DNA from: Polyangiaceae bacterium
GTDB lineage: Bacteria > Myxococcota_A > Polyangia > Polyangiales > Polyangiaceae
Length of the DNA stretch: 64,000 bases
NCBI GenBank assembly: GCA_020633235.1
Contig: JACKEA010000003.1
Location: forward strand, 434,001-498,000
Reading direction: 5' to 3'
The notes beneath the pieces were generated by a model, which was not told the DNA's origin, made no database searches, and worked only from the letters and a program-made list of their open reading frames with translations. The translations under genes were made by a program, and so were the position numbers. This document shows positions 22,532 to 31,530 of the stretch, piece after piece. Each line of letters starts with the position of its first letter. Position 1 is the first letter of the stretch.

Positions 22532-24376
22532 CTACCTCAGGCGCTTGCCCAGCTCGCATGCCAGCGGGTCCTTGAAGCCGCAAGCTAAGCGGAAGTGCTT
22601 TGTGGCGTCGGCCGTCTTGCCCTGCCCGTACTCTGCGATTGCGAGGAAAGTGCACGCGCGCCCATCCTTCTGATCGCACTGCGGCTTCATCGTCTCGATG
22701 GTGCGGCGGAGGCCGTTGGGATTGGGCTTGGCGCTCGAGTTGTATAGCCGAGCCGAAACCACACACGCGATGGTAGGCAGACCGGAACCAGTCCCGCACG
22801 CGGCGGCCAGGTCAGCCTGGGCTTTCTGATCGTTCTTGGGAACTCCAGGCGCGCCGGTCGCAAGCAAGAGCCCGCTCCGGAAACACTCCGCGGGCGACAA
22901 ACGGCACGCTCGATTGTAAAGGGCGAGCGCAAGCTTTGGATCGGCTTTTACGGATTGCCCGAGCTCGATCTTGTAACCGGCGTTGCCACAAGCAGTCGAG
23001 TTGCCGCCGTAGCAGGCCCGGCGACCATATTCCAACGCCTTGCTGTCATCCCGCGGTACTGCGCTGCCGCCGCCACCGGCGTACAAGAACCCAGCATTGG
23101 TGCAGGCAGTGAAATCCCCGCCTTCGCAGCCTTTCACGAAGAACCGAAGGGCGCCAAGGGGATCCTTCGGACGCCCGTTGACACCATAAAGCAATAGCTC
23201 GCCGACTATCTCGCAGGACCGCGCGCTGCCCATCAAGCAGCCACGCTGCAGTGCGGAGAGGGCCTTGTCGTTGTCGCGGCTCTTCCCGTACAGCAGGCGC
23301 ACTCCGAGGTTCGCGCAGCCGTTGGCGTAGCCTCGCGAGCACGACTTGCCGTACGCCGCGAGAATGGACGCTTCGTCCGGCGCCCCGAGCTTTCCCCGCG
23401 CGATCAGCGACCCCAGCCGATCGCAGCTGGGAGCGTCCCCCTTCTTACATTGTGTCTCGCATTCTCGTGGGTCGTCGGGGGCGCAGGCGTGGGGGCGGTC
23501 GTCAGCGCTCTTCTTGCAGGCTCCCCCAGAAAACACGAACCCTAGCGGACACCCTTCCTCCGCCTTGGACTCCACGGTCTTGGTTTCCTGCGTCGCCGGC
23601 TTCGGCTCTGCCACTGGCCTGCTCCCAGCGGCGACAATCGGCTCGAGCTCGAGGCGAAGAATCGCCGCACACCCGCTTGGGGGCTTCGCCTCCTCCCCGG
23701 TGGCCTTCTCGCAAGCATCCAGTCGCCCGTCGGACGTGCCCACGTCCTTGGAGCTCGACGACTCTCCGCTGGCTCCCGCTCCGAAGATCTCGGCAGCGGC
23801 TTCCGCATGCGCCCGGGATCCAGTCTTCATCGCAAAGGCGCCGACTAGAATGGCTCGCACATAGTGTGTCGCGCGGTCGCACTTTCCTGTGAGGTCGTCC
23901 CGAGTGACGTCGTTCCAGGTGGTACGACGTTTCCCGACCATCGCGAGTGCAATGTCCAGCGTCGTGCCTTGACTGAACCCGCCCCCGATCTTGCCTGCAA
24001 TACCCAGGCCTCCGAGGGGAAGACTGGCACGCACGTCGTCCGCGCTCTCGAGGCGCACGACGTCCTTCTTCACTTGCACCGGCAGGTATCCGTAGCTGCC
24101 CGTCACATGGCAACGCTTGAGCAACCGCAGCCCCTTGTCGTCCCAGGCCACCACCGCAATACCATCGTGAATGGCCTCCTCCAGATCGGCGCGCTGCTCC
24201 GCCTTCCAGTCCACCACCAACGGAGAGGATGGACCGTCTACCGCCGGGATCGAGGTGCGTCCGGTAGCCTCTGCTGCCGTGGGGGGCTCGGGTCGCATCG
24301 CCTCGTGCGCGCCCGTACCGCACCCGACCAACGCAAGAACGCCCATCCACGGCCACCGCCTTGCCGCTCTCGTCAT
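22532..24376 (-). CDS. Sel1-repeat lipoprotein
   Basis: A 614-residue lipoprotein with lipobox LALVGC (Cys19). Residues about 50-300 form an unrecognised domain. The C-terminal half consists of Sel1-type repeats, each with paired cysteines (GKSCSRGYANGCANLGV, QRGCLMGSARSCEIVGE, KGCEGGDFTACTNAGFLY, RRACYGGNSTACGNAGYK). Sel1 repeats form alpha-solenoid scaffolds; the disulfide-bearing version suits a periplasmic or outer-membrane location. ATG 24376 starts the signal peptide. Partner and role are unknown. Confidence 0.85.
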   Translation of the reverse strand: MTRAARRWPWMGVLALVGCGTGAHEAMRPEPPTAAEATGRTSIPAVDGPSSPLVVDWKAEQRADLEEAIHDGIAVVAWDDKGLRLLKRCHVTGSYGYLPVQVKKDVVRLESADDVRASLPLGGLGIAGKIGGGFSQGTTLDIALAMVGKRRTTWNDVTRDDLTGKCDRATHYVRAILVGAFAMKTGSRAHAEAAAEIFGAGASGESSSSKDVGTSDGRLDACEKATGEEAKPPSGCAAILRLELEPIVAAGSRPVAEPKPATQETKTVESKAEEGCPLGFVFSGGACKKSADDRPHACAPDDPRECETQCKKGDAPSCDRLGSLIARGKLGAPDEASILAAYGKSCSRGYANGCANLGVRLLYGKSRDNDKALSALQRGCLMGSARSCEIVGELLLYGVNGRPKDPLGALRFFVKGCEGGDFTACTNAGFLYAGGGGSAVPRDDSKALEYGRRACYGGNSTACGNAGYKIELGQSVKADPKLALALYNRACRLSPAECFRSGLLLATGAPGVPKNDQKAQADLAAACGTGSGLPTIACVVSARLYNSSAKPNPNGLRRTIETMKPQCDQKDGRACTFLAIAEYGQGKTADATKHFRLACGFKDPLACELGKRLR

Positions 24377-24440
24377 CCAGGTACCGTAGTAGCGGTCAGC
24401 CAGAGGCGACAAGCGACGGGATTCGCGACGACCCCGGAAG

Positions 24441-25022
24441 TCAGCTTTCTGCTGGAACGTCGGGGGAGTTGGGCCGTCGATGGCGCAATCGACGCCACGT
24501 CCAAAGGCCGATGCCCACCACCGCCAGGCCCCCGAGGATCCAAGCTTCGTACTCGTGCGCCCGCTCCAGCACCAGCTCGAGCCCCCTGCCAAATGCAAAG
24601 CCCAGCGCGCCCACTGCGACTGCCCACACCAAAGCCCCCACGGCATTGAGCGGTGCAAATTGCCGGGGCGGCAGACCGGACATTCCGATGGCGAGCGGAG
24701 TGACGTTCCGCAAGCCGTACAAGAAGCGGAAGCCCAAGATCAGCGGAACCCTTCGACGCGCCAGGATTTTCTGGACGCGCTGCACTTTCGGTTCGAGCGA
24801 TGGCCAGCGTGCGACCAAACCGCGACCGAAGAAGTGACCGATGAAAAATGCAACTTGATCACCGCTCAAGCTGCCGATGAACGCGAGCGCCATCACGATG
24901 GGTAGCGAGAGGTAGCCGCGGTTTGCGGCGTAGCCCGCCATCACCAGCACCGTCTCGCCTTCGAGGAACGTCCCGACGAGCACCGCCAGGTATCCATATC
25001 GTGCGACGAGCTCTGCCAGCAT
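24441..25022 (-). CDS. DedA-family membrane protein
   Basis: A 193-residue polytopic membrane protein. DedA marks are GTFLEGETVLVMAGYAA near the N-terminus, GSLSGDQVAFFIGHFFGRG in the centre, and LGFRFLYGLRNVTPLAIGMSG in place of the usual FxRFxPGxR. DedA proteins are flippases for phospholipids or undecaprenyl phosphate and support envelope integrity and proton-motive force. The Gly-to-Leu-Tyr variation in the R motif is mild. It is divergent from the next gene. Confidence 0.92.
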   Translation of the reverse strand: MLAELVARYGYLAVLVGTFLEGETVLVMAGYAANRGYLSLPIVMALAFIGSLSGDQVAFFIGHFFGRGLVARWPSLEPKVQRVQKILARRRVPLILGFRFLYGLRNVTPLAIGMSGLPPRQFAPLNAVGALVWAVAVGALGFAFGRGLELVLERAHEYEAWILGGLAVVGIGLWTWRRLRHRRPNSPDVPAES

Positions 25023-25085
25023 GGTGAAGGGTGGTGCTATATCACGTGGGTCGGACCGGACGACGGCGCCGGGAACCTAACTCGC

Positions 25086-26003
25086 ATGGCAACACGTGCA
25101 ACCGCTGGCTCCTTCATCGAGCTGATCATTCGCTTTCGCTTCCTGCTCGGCGCCGTGGTGGTGGTGCTGCTCGTGGCGGGCACACGTTTCGACGCCCTCA
25201 GGGGCGTAGAAGCCCTGATCTTGGCGCTTTCTCTGCCGCTCATCGTGGCGCTGGTGGGAACCATCAAGCTGCAGAACGGCAGCAGCCGGGTGCGCGGGAT
25301 CGCGCTCTTGGTCGCGGTGTTGGTGGTGGTGGTGTGTGAGGTGGAAATCGGCCACACCCTGTTCCCTCCCAAGGTGGTGTCCAGCGCGGAGCTCACCCTC
25401 GCGGCGCCCGATGGAACCCTCGAAGTCCCCGGCGGTCACCGTTTCGACATCGAAGCGCAAGGGACCCTGGCCCATGGTCGCAGCGCCGCGGAAGGCCACT
25501 TCGTGTTGAATCTCGAACGTGGCGGCGAGAGCGCCCGCATGGAGGGAGACTTCTCCCGCTCCGCCACCATGGTGCGCGGATCGCGGCGGCGCGCGCCGCA
25601 GGTGAGCGCCGCTCACGCGATCGATACGGCGCGCGACACGGTGGACCTACCGGGAGACGGCGCGGTGCACGTGCGGCTCGAGAGCCTCACAGGCTCCGTG
25701 GGCAAGACGCTGCACGTACACGTGCTGCCGCCGGTGCCCTTTGGACGCGGGCTCGAGATTGTGCTGTTCGCGCTGGTAGCCATCGCCTTGGTGGTGCAAG
25801 CCGCCGCCGCGCGGGAAGGTGTGAACGTGAGCTTCGCCGGGTGGCTCGGCTTCGCCGTGGCCATGGCGCTGTACCTGCCCCGACATTTCTCACCGTCCGA
25901 TCCTCTCGGCGGGGTCTTCGGCGCGCTGCTCGTGGCGCTGGCCGTGGGCGGTATCGGCGGCTGGATCGCCGGGATGCTCACGAGTCGGATGGCCGCAGCG
26001 TAG
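25086..26003 (+). CDS. Membrane protein, unknown function
   Basis: A 305-residue protein with three N-terminal membrane helices (about residues 10-35, 40-60 and 68-88), a soluble, probably periplasmic domain of 130 residues (AELTLAAPDGTLEVPGGHRF), then three C-terminal helices ending in a Gly-rich one. No family is recognised. The 3' end overlaps the convergent sensor-like gene by 26 bases. Confidence 0.7.
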   Translation: MATRATAGSFIELIIRFRFLLGAVVVVLLVAGTRFDALRGVEALILALSLPLIVALVGTIKLQNGSSRVRGIALLVAVLVVVVCEVEIGHTLFPPKVVSSAELTLAAPDGTLEVPGGHRFDIEAQGTLAHGRSAAEGHFVLNLERGGESARMEGDFSRSATMVRGSRRRAPQVSAAHAIDTARDTVDLPGDGAVHVRLESLTGSVGKTLHVHVLPPVPFGRGLEIVLFALVAIALVVQAAAAREGVNVSFAGWLGFAVAMALYLPRHFSPSDPLGGVFGALLVALAVGGIGGWIAGMLTSRMAAA

Positions 26004-26892
26004 CGAGGCTGCCCGCCTCGCCCAGGGATTCGACGGAGATCTCGTCCACGGGCTCTCCAGACGCCGCCCGAGCGAGGTCGCCGCGCAGCGTGTCGGAGGC
26101 CGCGAGGCGTTTCAGCGCCGAAGCGCTGGCCGCGACCACCGCCCCGTCTGCATCCAAGATGAACGCTGGCTCTTCGCGCCGGTCCAAGAGCGCGAGCAGA
26201 GCGTGGTGCTCGCGCGTGTCGAGCTCTGGCGCCTGCTGCGGCGCGCGCTCGCGGTCGTCCAAGAGCTCGTTCAGGGCGATCATCACGGTCTCGAGCTCGC
26301 CGGTAGCGTGGGTGCGGACGCAGCGGCGCCGCGGGTCGTTCGCCCGTGCCGCGCGCGCCACGGCCACGATCTCCGACAGCGGCAAGAGCAGCCGGCGATG
26401 CAGCCGCCGCACCGTGAGCGCGCTGGCGAAGAGCCCCGCGAGGCCCAAGAACACCGCCGCCCAGGCGCCCGCCGAGCCCAACCGCTGAGCGTCTTGATCG
26501 GCGCGCTGCATCGCGGAGCGGTTCACGGCGCCCAGCTTTCGGAGCGCCGTCAACGCCTCCGTGGTGGCCGCCGCGTCCCCCGAGATCGCTCGGTCCCCCA
26601 CGCGCTCCAGCGTGGCCAGAGGCGGACGCTCGTCTTCTTCCGTCACGTTGTCCTTGGCCCGAGCGAGCGCGCCGAAGAAGCGCTCCCGCGCCCCAGGGTC
26701 CTGCTCTGCTTCGGCCAGCGCGCCGAGCATCACTTCCACCGCCTCGGCGCTGTACACGTTCTCCCGCAGGATCCGCTCGATGGCCGGCGTCATGCGCGCG
26801 AACAGCACGATGGCCCCCGCCGACGTCACCAGCTGGATGGCGAGCAAGAAGCCGATGCTCAGCGTGAGGCGCCGCCGCGTGCGGAGGTTCAC
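25978..26892 (-). CDS. Sensor-like membrane protein (HAMP and PAS-like, no output domain)
   Basis: A 304-residue protein with two membrane helices (about 9-32 and 147-167) around a helical periplasmic domain, as in four-helix-bundle receptors. Next comes a HAMP-like linker (RRLLLPLSEIVAVARAARAND) and a PAS-like segment (HALLALLDRREEPAFILDADGAVVAASASA). It ends after about 45 more residues, with no kinase, cyclase or methyl-accepting domain. GTG 26892 overlaps the stop of the TrkA-like gene (GTGA), so it is the last gene of the potassium-uptake operon. It may pass a signal to the transporter by direct contact; this is inference. Confidence 0.65.
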   Translation of the reverse strand: MNLRTRRRLTLSIGFLLAIQLVTSAGAIVLFARMTPAIERILRENVYSAEAVEVMLGALAEAEQDPGARERFFGALARAKDNVTEEDERPPLATLERVGDRAISGDAAATTEALTALRKLGAVNRSAMQRADQDAQRLGSAGAWAAVFLGLAGLFASALTVRRLHRRLLLPLSEIVAVARAARANDPRRRCVRTHATGELETVMIALNELLDDRERAPQQAPELDTREHHALLALLDRREEPAFILDADGAVVAASASALKRLAASDTLRGDLARAASGEPVDEISVESLGEAGSLATLRPSDS

Positions 26893-27551
26893 GAGCCCAC
26901 CTTCTCCATCATGGCGCCCACGGCGCCGGGCGCCGCCACCACCAGGAGGATCTCCTCGGAAGAGAGCTTCTCGTGCGGGTTGGGCGTGGACACGCCTTGT
27001 TGCTCGCGCCGCGTGGCCACCACCGTGATGCCGTAGTGGCGCGGCAGCGCCAGCTCCACCAACGTGCGCCCCACGAAGGCCTTGGGCGGGCGGATCTCCG
27101 TGATCACCAAATCTTCTCCCAGCGGCACTTCGTCGATCACGGAGCGGTACAAGAGTCGCGTGGCGAAGCGCTCCCCGAAAGCGCGCTCGGGGTTCACCAC
27201 TTCGTGCGCGCCCACCAGCCGCAAGATGCGCTCGTGCAGCTCGTCAGTGGCGCGCGCCACCACGTGCCGCGCCCCCATCTGACGCAAGAGCGCGGTGCAA
27301 ATGATGGACGCCTCGCGAGATTCGTCACCGATGGCGCACACGGTGAGGTCGCGTCGGGCCGGCGCCGCCCGCCCCAGGGCCGCCTCGTCCGTGGCATCGA
27401 AGCACACCGCAGACGCCGCCAGCGGCGCCGCCGCCCGCACGCGCTCTTCGTTCTCGTCGACCGCCAGGACTTCCACGCCACGTTGGCTGAGGGAGCGCAC
27501 CAGCGCGAGCCCGAACTGCCCGAGCCCCACCACGATGGCCTGCTTTTTCAT
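26889..27551 (-). CDS. trkA: TrkA/KtrA-type potassium uptake regulator
   Basis: A 220-residue cytoplasmic ring protein. The RCK-N domain begins with the NAD-binding motif VVGLGQFGLALVRSL, with the acidic residue in VLAVDENEERV; RCK-C covers about residues 135-220 (LVITEIRPPKAFVGRTLVEL). It gates the partner TrkH/KtrB channel in response to nucleotide. The single RCK unit is the KtrA rather than the double-length E. coli TrkA type. ATG overlaps the stop of the channel gene (ATGA), and its own stop overlaps the sensor gene. Confidence 0.93.
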   Translation of the reverse strand: MKKQAIVVGLGQFGLALVRSLSQRGVEVLAVDENEERVRAAAPLAASAVCFDATDEAALGRAAPARRDLTVCAIGDESREASIICTALLRQMGARHVVARATDELHERILRLVGAHEVVNPERAFGERFATRLLYRSVIDEVPLGEDLVITEIRPPKAFVGRTLVELALPRHYGITVVATRREQQGVSTPNPHEKLSSEEILLVVAAPGAVGAMMEKVGS

Positions 27552-29497
27552 CCGACGTCGATCTCCTCGTCCGGGTACACCCACGTGGCGCCGGCGCGCT
27601 GCTCCGCCAAGAACAGGAACAACGTCAGCGGGCCCACGCGACCCATGAACATGCACACCATGATCACGACCTTGCCCACTTCGTCGAGGTGAGAGGTACC
27701 GTTCAATGACAGCCCCACGGTGCCCAGGGCCGAAACCACCTCGAACACGCCCACGTCGAAGGGCAAATCCTGCGTCAGCTGCATCGCCGTCACGCCCGCC
27801 ATGCAGGTCAAGAGCCCCACAGTGGTAACGGCCACCGCCTTGTACACCGAGGTGTGGCGAATGTGCCGACCGAAGGCCGCGATGTGCGTGCGGCCGCGCA
27901 TGGCCGCCGCCACCGCCAGCACCAACACCGCCGCCGTGGTGGTCTTGATGCCGCCCGCCGTGCCACCGGGGCTGCCCCCCACGAACATCATCGCCATCAT
28001 CAACGAGCGCGTCGCCGGCCGGCTCTCCATCAGATCCACGGAGTTGAAGCCCGCCGTGCGCAGGGTGACCGCTTGGAACCAGGCGTTGTTCACCCGCGCG
28101 CCAAAGCCCAGGTGCGCGAGGCTCGCGGACCACTCGAAGCTCAGAAAAGCCACGGTGCTGGCCACCAGCAACAGCGCCGTCACGCTGAGCACCAGCTTCA
28201 CCTGCAAGGGTGTGGGCCGCCGCCGAATCAGCGCCGGCAGCGCCACGATGGCCAACGGCGAGAGACCGCCCGCGATGATCAGCCCCGCCACCGTGTGCAG
28301 CACCAGCGGGCTCTGTTGATAGGGGATCAGGCTGTCGGTTTGCAGCGCGAAGCCCGCGTTGCAGAAGGCCGACACGCTGGTGAACACCGCCCGCCACAGG
28401 GCGGAGCGAAATCCCTCGCCAGCGTTCACGAACGCGAGCAACAAGAGCAGCACCCCCAGCGCTTCGCTCACGAAGGTGACCGCCAGCACGCGCGCCACGG
28501 CGCCGAACAGCTTGCCTTCTTGCTCCACGCTCAGGGCGCCGGCCACGGTCACCTCGTGCCGCAGGCTCAGCCGTCGGCCCAGAGCGCGCAGCGCCACGGT
28601 GTAGAAGGCCATGATGCCCAGGCCGCCCACCTGGATCAGCAGTACCAGCACCAACTGACCGAAGCCGCTGAAGGCGTTGGGCGTATCCAGCACGATGAGC
28701 CCGGTGACGCACACCGCGCTCACGGACGTGAACGCCGCATCCAAGACGCCGATGGCCGTGGGCGTGGCCGAGCTCAGCGGCAGCGCCAGCGCGAGGGCGC
28801 CGAGCACGCACAAGAGCAAGAACGTGGAGACCACCAGCCGCGCCGGGTGCTCCAGCGCCCACGACAGCGCGCCGAGGCCTTCCGTCGAGTCGTCGGGCTG
28901 CGCCACCAACGCCGCGATGGCCGGCCCCAGCGCCAAGCAGTCCGCGCCGGCCACGCCGCGGATGAGCCCCGCGCACACGATGGATCCGATCACGCCCACG
29001 ACGACGACCCAAAAGCCGACGCCGCGCTCCGCCGTAGCCAGCCACAGCACCGCAAAGCCGTCCGCGATCAACAGCGCCAGGCCGAAGCCCAGGCTCCAGC
29101 GCTCGTTCGAGAGCAGTCCACCGGCGATGCCCGCGACGAAGCCGAGCAACGCGACCGACGCCGCACCGCGAAGCGCGCGCGCCCGCCGAGCGCGAATGTC
29201 TCCATCGCTCTCGGCGCTCGACGTGAGCGCCGGCAGCGCCAAGGCCAGCGCCACCACCACGCCCAGCGCCAGGGCCGGGGACGCCGCCACCTTCGCCGCG
29301 CCCACCACCGGCACCGCGACGAGCCCCACCGCCGCGAGCACCCGCGCCACCCGGGAGCTGCGCGCCAACGCGCCGCCGCTCACCAACGCCAAGATCGCCG
29401 CGGCCGCGATCACTCCGTAGCGCCCCGGCGCCAACGACAGCGCCGCCGCCGCTGCCAGCGGTGCCAACGTCAGGAGGCGCGCGGAGGACGGATCCAT
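27548..29497 (-). CDS. trkH: TrkH/KtrB-type potassium transporter with N-terminal extension
   Basis: A 649-residue membrane protein. The last 430 residues hold the four pore repeats with filter regions SAVCVTGLIVLDT, SAFCNAGFALQTDS, TLRTAGFNSVDL and LGTVGLSLNG. The first about 210 residues add roughly six Ala/Gly-rich helices not found in standard KtrB (about 450 residues); their function is unknown. It mediates potassium (or sodium) uptake together with the TrkA-like subunit encoded in the overlapping next gene. ATG 29497 is the first good start. Confidence 0.93.
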   Translation of the reverse strand: MDPSSARLLTLAPLAAAAALSLAPGRYGVIAAAAILALVSGGALARSSRVARVLAAVGLVAVPVVGAAKVAASPALALGVVVALALALPALTSSAESDGDIRARRARALRGAASVALLGFVAGIAGGLLSNERWSLGFGLALLIADGFAVLWLATAERGVGFWVVVVGVIGSIVCAGLIRGVAGADCLALGPAIAALVAQPDDSTEGLGALSWALEHPARLVVSTFLLLCVLGALALALPLSSATPTAIGVLDAAFTSVSAVCVTGLIVLDTPNAFSGFGQLVLVLLIQVGGLGIMAFYTVALRALGRRLSLRHEVTVAGALSVEQEGKLFGAVARVLAVTFVSEALGVLLLLLAFVNAGEGFRSALWRAVFTSVSAFCNAGFALQTDSLIPYQQSPLVLHTVAGLIIAGGLSPLAIVALPALIRRRPTPLQVKLVLSVTALLLVASTVAFLSFEWSASLAHLGFGARVNNAWFQAVTLRTAGFNSVDLMESRPATRSLMMAMMFVGGSPGGTAGGIKTTTAAVLVLAVAAAMRGRTHIAAFGRHIRHTSVYKAVAVTTVGLLTCMAGVTAMQLTQDLPFDVGVFEVVSALGTVGLSLNGTSHLDEVGKVVIMVCMFMGRVGPLTLFLFLAEQRAGATWVYPDEEIDVG

Positions 29498-29547
29498 GAT
29501 CGCCCGTACCAGCTACCGCGTGGGCTCGCCCCTAGGAAGCCTTACTT

Positions 29548-29568
29548 TTGTCGGTCCAGCGCGGAACC
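29548..29568 (+). repeat. Dispersed motif, AGCGC variant
   Basis: TTGTCGGTCCAGCGCGGAAC plus one C in the 103-base gap upstream of trkH. It is followed by ACCACCGT, as in copy 1, and a nearby CGTCGACC is also shared. The central GCCGC is replaced by AGCGC. Confidence 0.65.
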
Positions 29569-29600
29569 ACCGTGACGGACGGCCGTCGACCTCGGTTTGT

Positions 29601-30332
29601 TCAGCGCGGCGCGCTCGCGAATACGCTGGGAAGCTCTCGGCGCGCCGCCGCCACGTACTCGGTGACGCCGCATAGCGCTCCTCGATGACTGGTCGCGAGC
29701 AGGGTCATGCACTCCGCGCGCCGCGACTCGTCCTCGTCGGTCAGCGCGCGTTCGACCCTCTTCGCCTCGCGATCGCTCTTTCTCGACGAGGAGAGTCGCT
29801 CCGGAGCCGCAGTCGGGTCGAACCCCAAGCGCTTTCGTTCGGCTTGGAGCCGCTTCTGCTCTTCGACGTTCTTCGGAACGAACCCGGCAACCAGCCACGC
29901 TTCCGACTCGGGGTTCGCCGCAGCGATCAACACACGAAACGGCCAGTCTCCGCTCTCGGCCGCTTGCTTCAACCCCGCACGCCGCTCTTCCTTCCCGTCA
30001 GTATCGCGCGCGAGCACGACGGCCACTGGCACCGTTTCGTTCAACTTGGAATCACTGAACAACAAGAGCGTTGCTCTGGCCATACGAGCGTCGGGTTCGC
30101 CCGGCACCTGGCCGAAATGCCCGTGGACGTGGAGCCCGCGACTCTGAGCTGTTTCGTACGCTCGAGAAAGGCGGAAGTAGTCCTCGTCGTCTCGTAGGCC
30201 GGTCCAGCTCCGCACGTCTGGAAGGAGAGCTGTGTCCAGCCACTCGACTGCTTCGCACAGCACCGCGTCCGCGATCGTCCGCGCGAGCTCCGCTAGCAAC
30301 CGGTCTTCGGCAGCCAACCCGATTCGCAGCAT
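29601..30332 (-). CDS. TOPRIM/DUF4276-like protein, partner of AAA ATPase
   Basis: A 243-residue protein. Possible TOPRIM acidic residues are Glu9 in the first strand-helix (GLAAEDRLL) and Asp110/Asp112 in VVLARDTDGKE; further on is ANPESEAWLVAG, resembling the ExEAWL segment of DUF4276-like proteins that accompany AAA ATPases. The ATG follows the ATPase stop with no gap (TAGATG), so the two act together. By analogy with OLD/PARIS/Abi-type pairs it may be a nuclease effector of phage defence. The family assignment is tentative; the gene itself is secure. Confidence 0.62.
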   Translation of the reverse strand: MLRIGLAAEDRLLAELARTIADAVLCEAVEWLDTALLPDVRSWTGLRDDEDYFRLSRAYETAQSRGLHVHGHFGQVPGEPDARMARATLLLFSDSKLNETVPVAVVLARDTDGKEERRAGLKQAAESGDWPFRVLIAAANPESEAWLVAGFVPKNVEEQKRLQAERKRLGFDPTAAPERLSSSRKSDREAKRVERALTDEDESRRAECMTLLATSHRGALCGVTEYVAAARRELPSVFASAPR

Positions 30333-31451
30333 CTACTCAGCCGCGTTCTCGGGCACCCAGTCTTCGCCCACGGTGCTCCAGAACTCCCCCATTTTCATCT
30401 TGCCGCGCCAACGCGCCCAATCTGGGTGCTCGCACAGCTTCCGGCACACGGTGTGCCCATTGTCATTCAAACGGAGCGCGTAGATTTCGTCGTCTTCGAT
30501 CGAATCGAGAAGGTACGGCGAATGGGTGGTCAGCACGAACTGCACCTCGGGCATTCGCGTCATGAATTTGCGAAGCACGCCAACGAGCTCTTGTTGTGCG
30601 TGCGGATGGAGCCCGGATTCGATGTCATCCAGCAGAATGACGCGAGGCACCTGAGGACCATTGAGCAGAGTCACGAGGGCGAGGGCGATCAGCGTCCCGT
30701 CGCTGAGCAGATCGGCGGAGAGATATCCAGCACCGGCAACTTCGACCTCGACCTTGTTACCCCAGACCTTACGATCACTAAAGGTCGAGCTTCCATCGGG
30801 AAGCACGATGGTCTCGCGCCGCGTCACCTCGGCGCGAGGCGCCCGGATCTTGCCCACGGTTGGCACCACCGCCCGAAGGTCCGCCTCGATCGCCTCGATG
30901 GCCTCGCGACCGATGGCCGCAGCAATGTGCGCGATGGCAGACGCAAGCCCCGCTCCGTCGTGCTCCACACGCGGAACCTCGTCCTCGCTGTACGACGGTG
31001 ACCTCAGCTTGTGGGACTGGAGCCGCAGTCTCACGACGGCCCCGAGCTCGGCGGGCAGCGCTTGGAAGAAGGGCCGAACGTCTTCGCGACTCGGGACCCC
31101 CACAGAGTCATTCGGACGCGGAAACGACGCCCTGGCGTGCCACTCGCCCCCATCATTTGCCATGCATTCGATGGCAAACGACCCGGCGCTGATGTCCACC
31201 GCAATACTCAGCGAACCTGACTCTCCTCGGGTCCGCAGGTGTGCTGCTCCTTCAAGGAGGTCTGCAAAGGGCCCTCGGATGTCCCGCTCACGCCATCTGT
31301 GCGGCAGCGCGAGCTGGCTCGCCAGGTGGATCCCGTCCAACACGCTCGACTTGCCGCTGGCGTTGGGTCCAATCAGCACCGTCATGCGCCCGAGCTCGAG
31401 CGAAACGTCGCGAAGCCCCTTGAAGTTCTTGAACGATGCGCGTTTGAACAT
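30333..31451 (-). CDS. AAA15/AAA21-type ATPase (OLD/RecF-like)
   Basis: A 372-residue ABC/SMC-type ATPase. It opens with FKNFKGLRDVSLELG and the P-loop GPNASGKSS (residues 28-36), has a signature-like LLSDGT (249-254), Walker B VILLDDIESGLHP (271-283), and a switch His in VLTTHSPYLLDS (His310). The inserted middle part (residues 60-245) is unlike RecF. Such ATPases sense foreign DNA or phage proteins in several two-gene defence systems. The TOPRIM-like partner gene follows immediately. No mobile element borders are visible. Confidence 0.85.
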   Translation of the reverse strand: MFKRASFKNFKGLRDVSLELGRMTVLIGPNASGKSSVLDGIHLASQLALPHRWRERDIRGPFADLLEGAAHLRTRGESGSLSIAVDISAGSFAIECMANDGGEWHARASFPRPNDSVGVPSREDVRPFFQALPAELGAVVRLRLQSHKLRSPSYSEDEVPRVEHDGAGLASAIAHIAAAIGREAIEAIEADLRAVVPTVGKIRAPRAEVTRRETIVLPDGSSTFSDRKVWGNKVEVEVAGAGYLSADLLSDGTLIALALVTLLNGPQVPRVILLDDIESGLHPHAQQELVGVLRKFMTRMPEVQFVLTTHSPYLLDSIEDDEIYALRLNDNGHTVCRKLCEHPDWARWRGKMKMGEFWSTVGEDWVPENAAE

Positions 31452-31530
31452 CGCACCGGCAGGCTAGCCGGGTTGCTGCCGCTCCGCCAGCTCACTTCCA
31501 GCGCTGGCGCTGCTGTGTCGCTGAAAAGAC

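Noticed and set aside
24441..25085. Divergent promoter region with ATATC between DedA and membrane protein
   Set aside because: The elements do not form a convincing -35/-10 pair for either gene at expected spacing.
27854..29575. Long plus-strand open frame antisense to trkH
   Set aside because: Gln/Arg/His-rich translation with no domain; a shadow of the membrane-protein gene.
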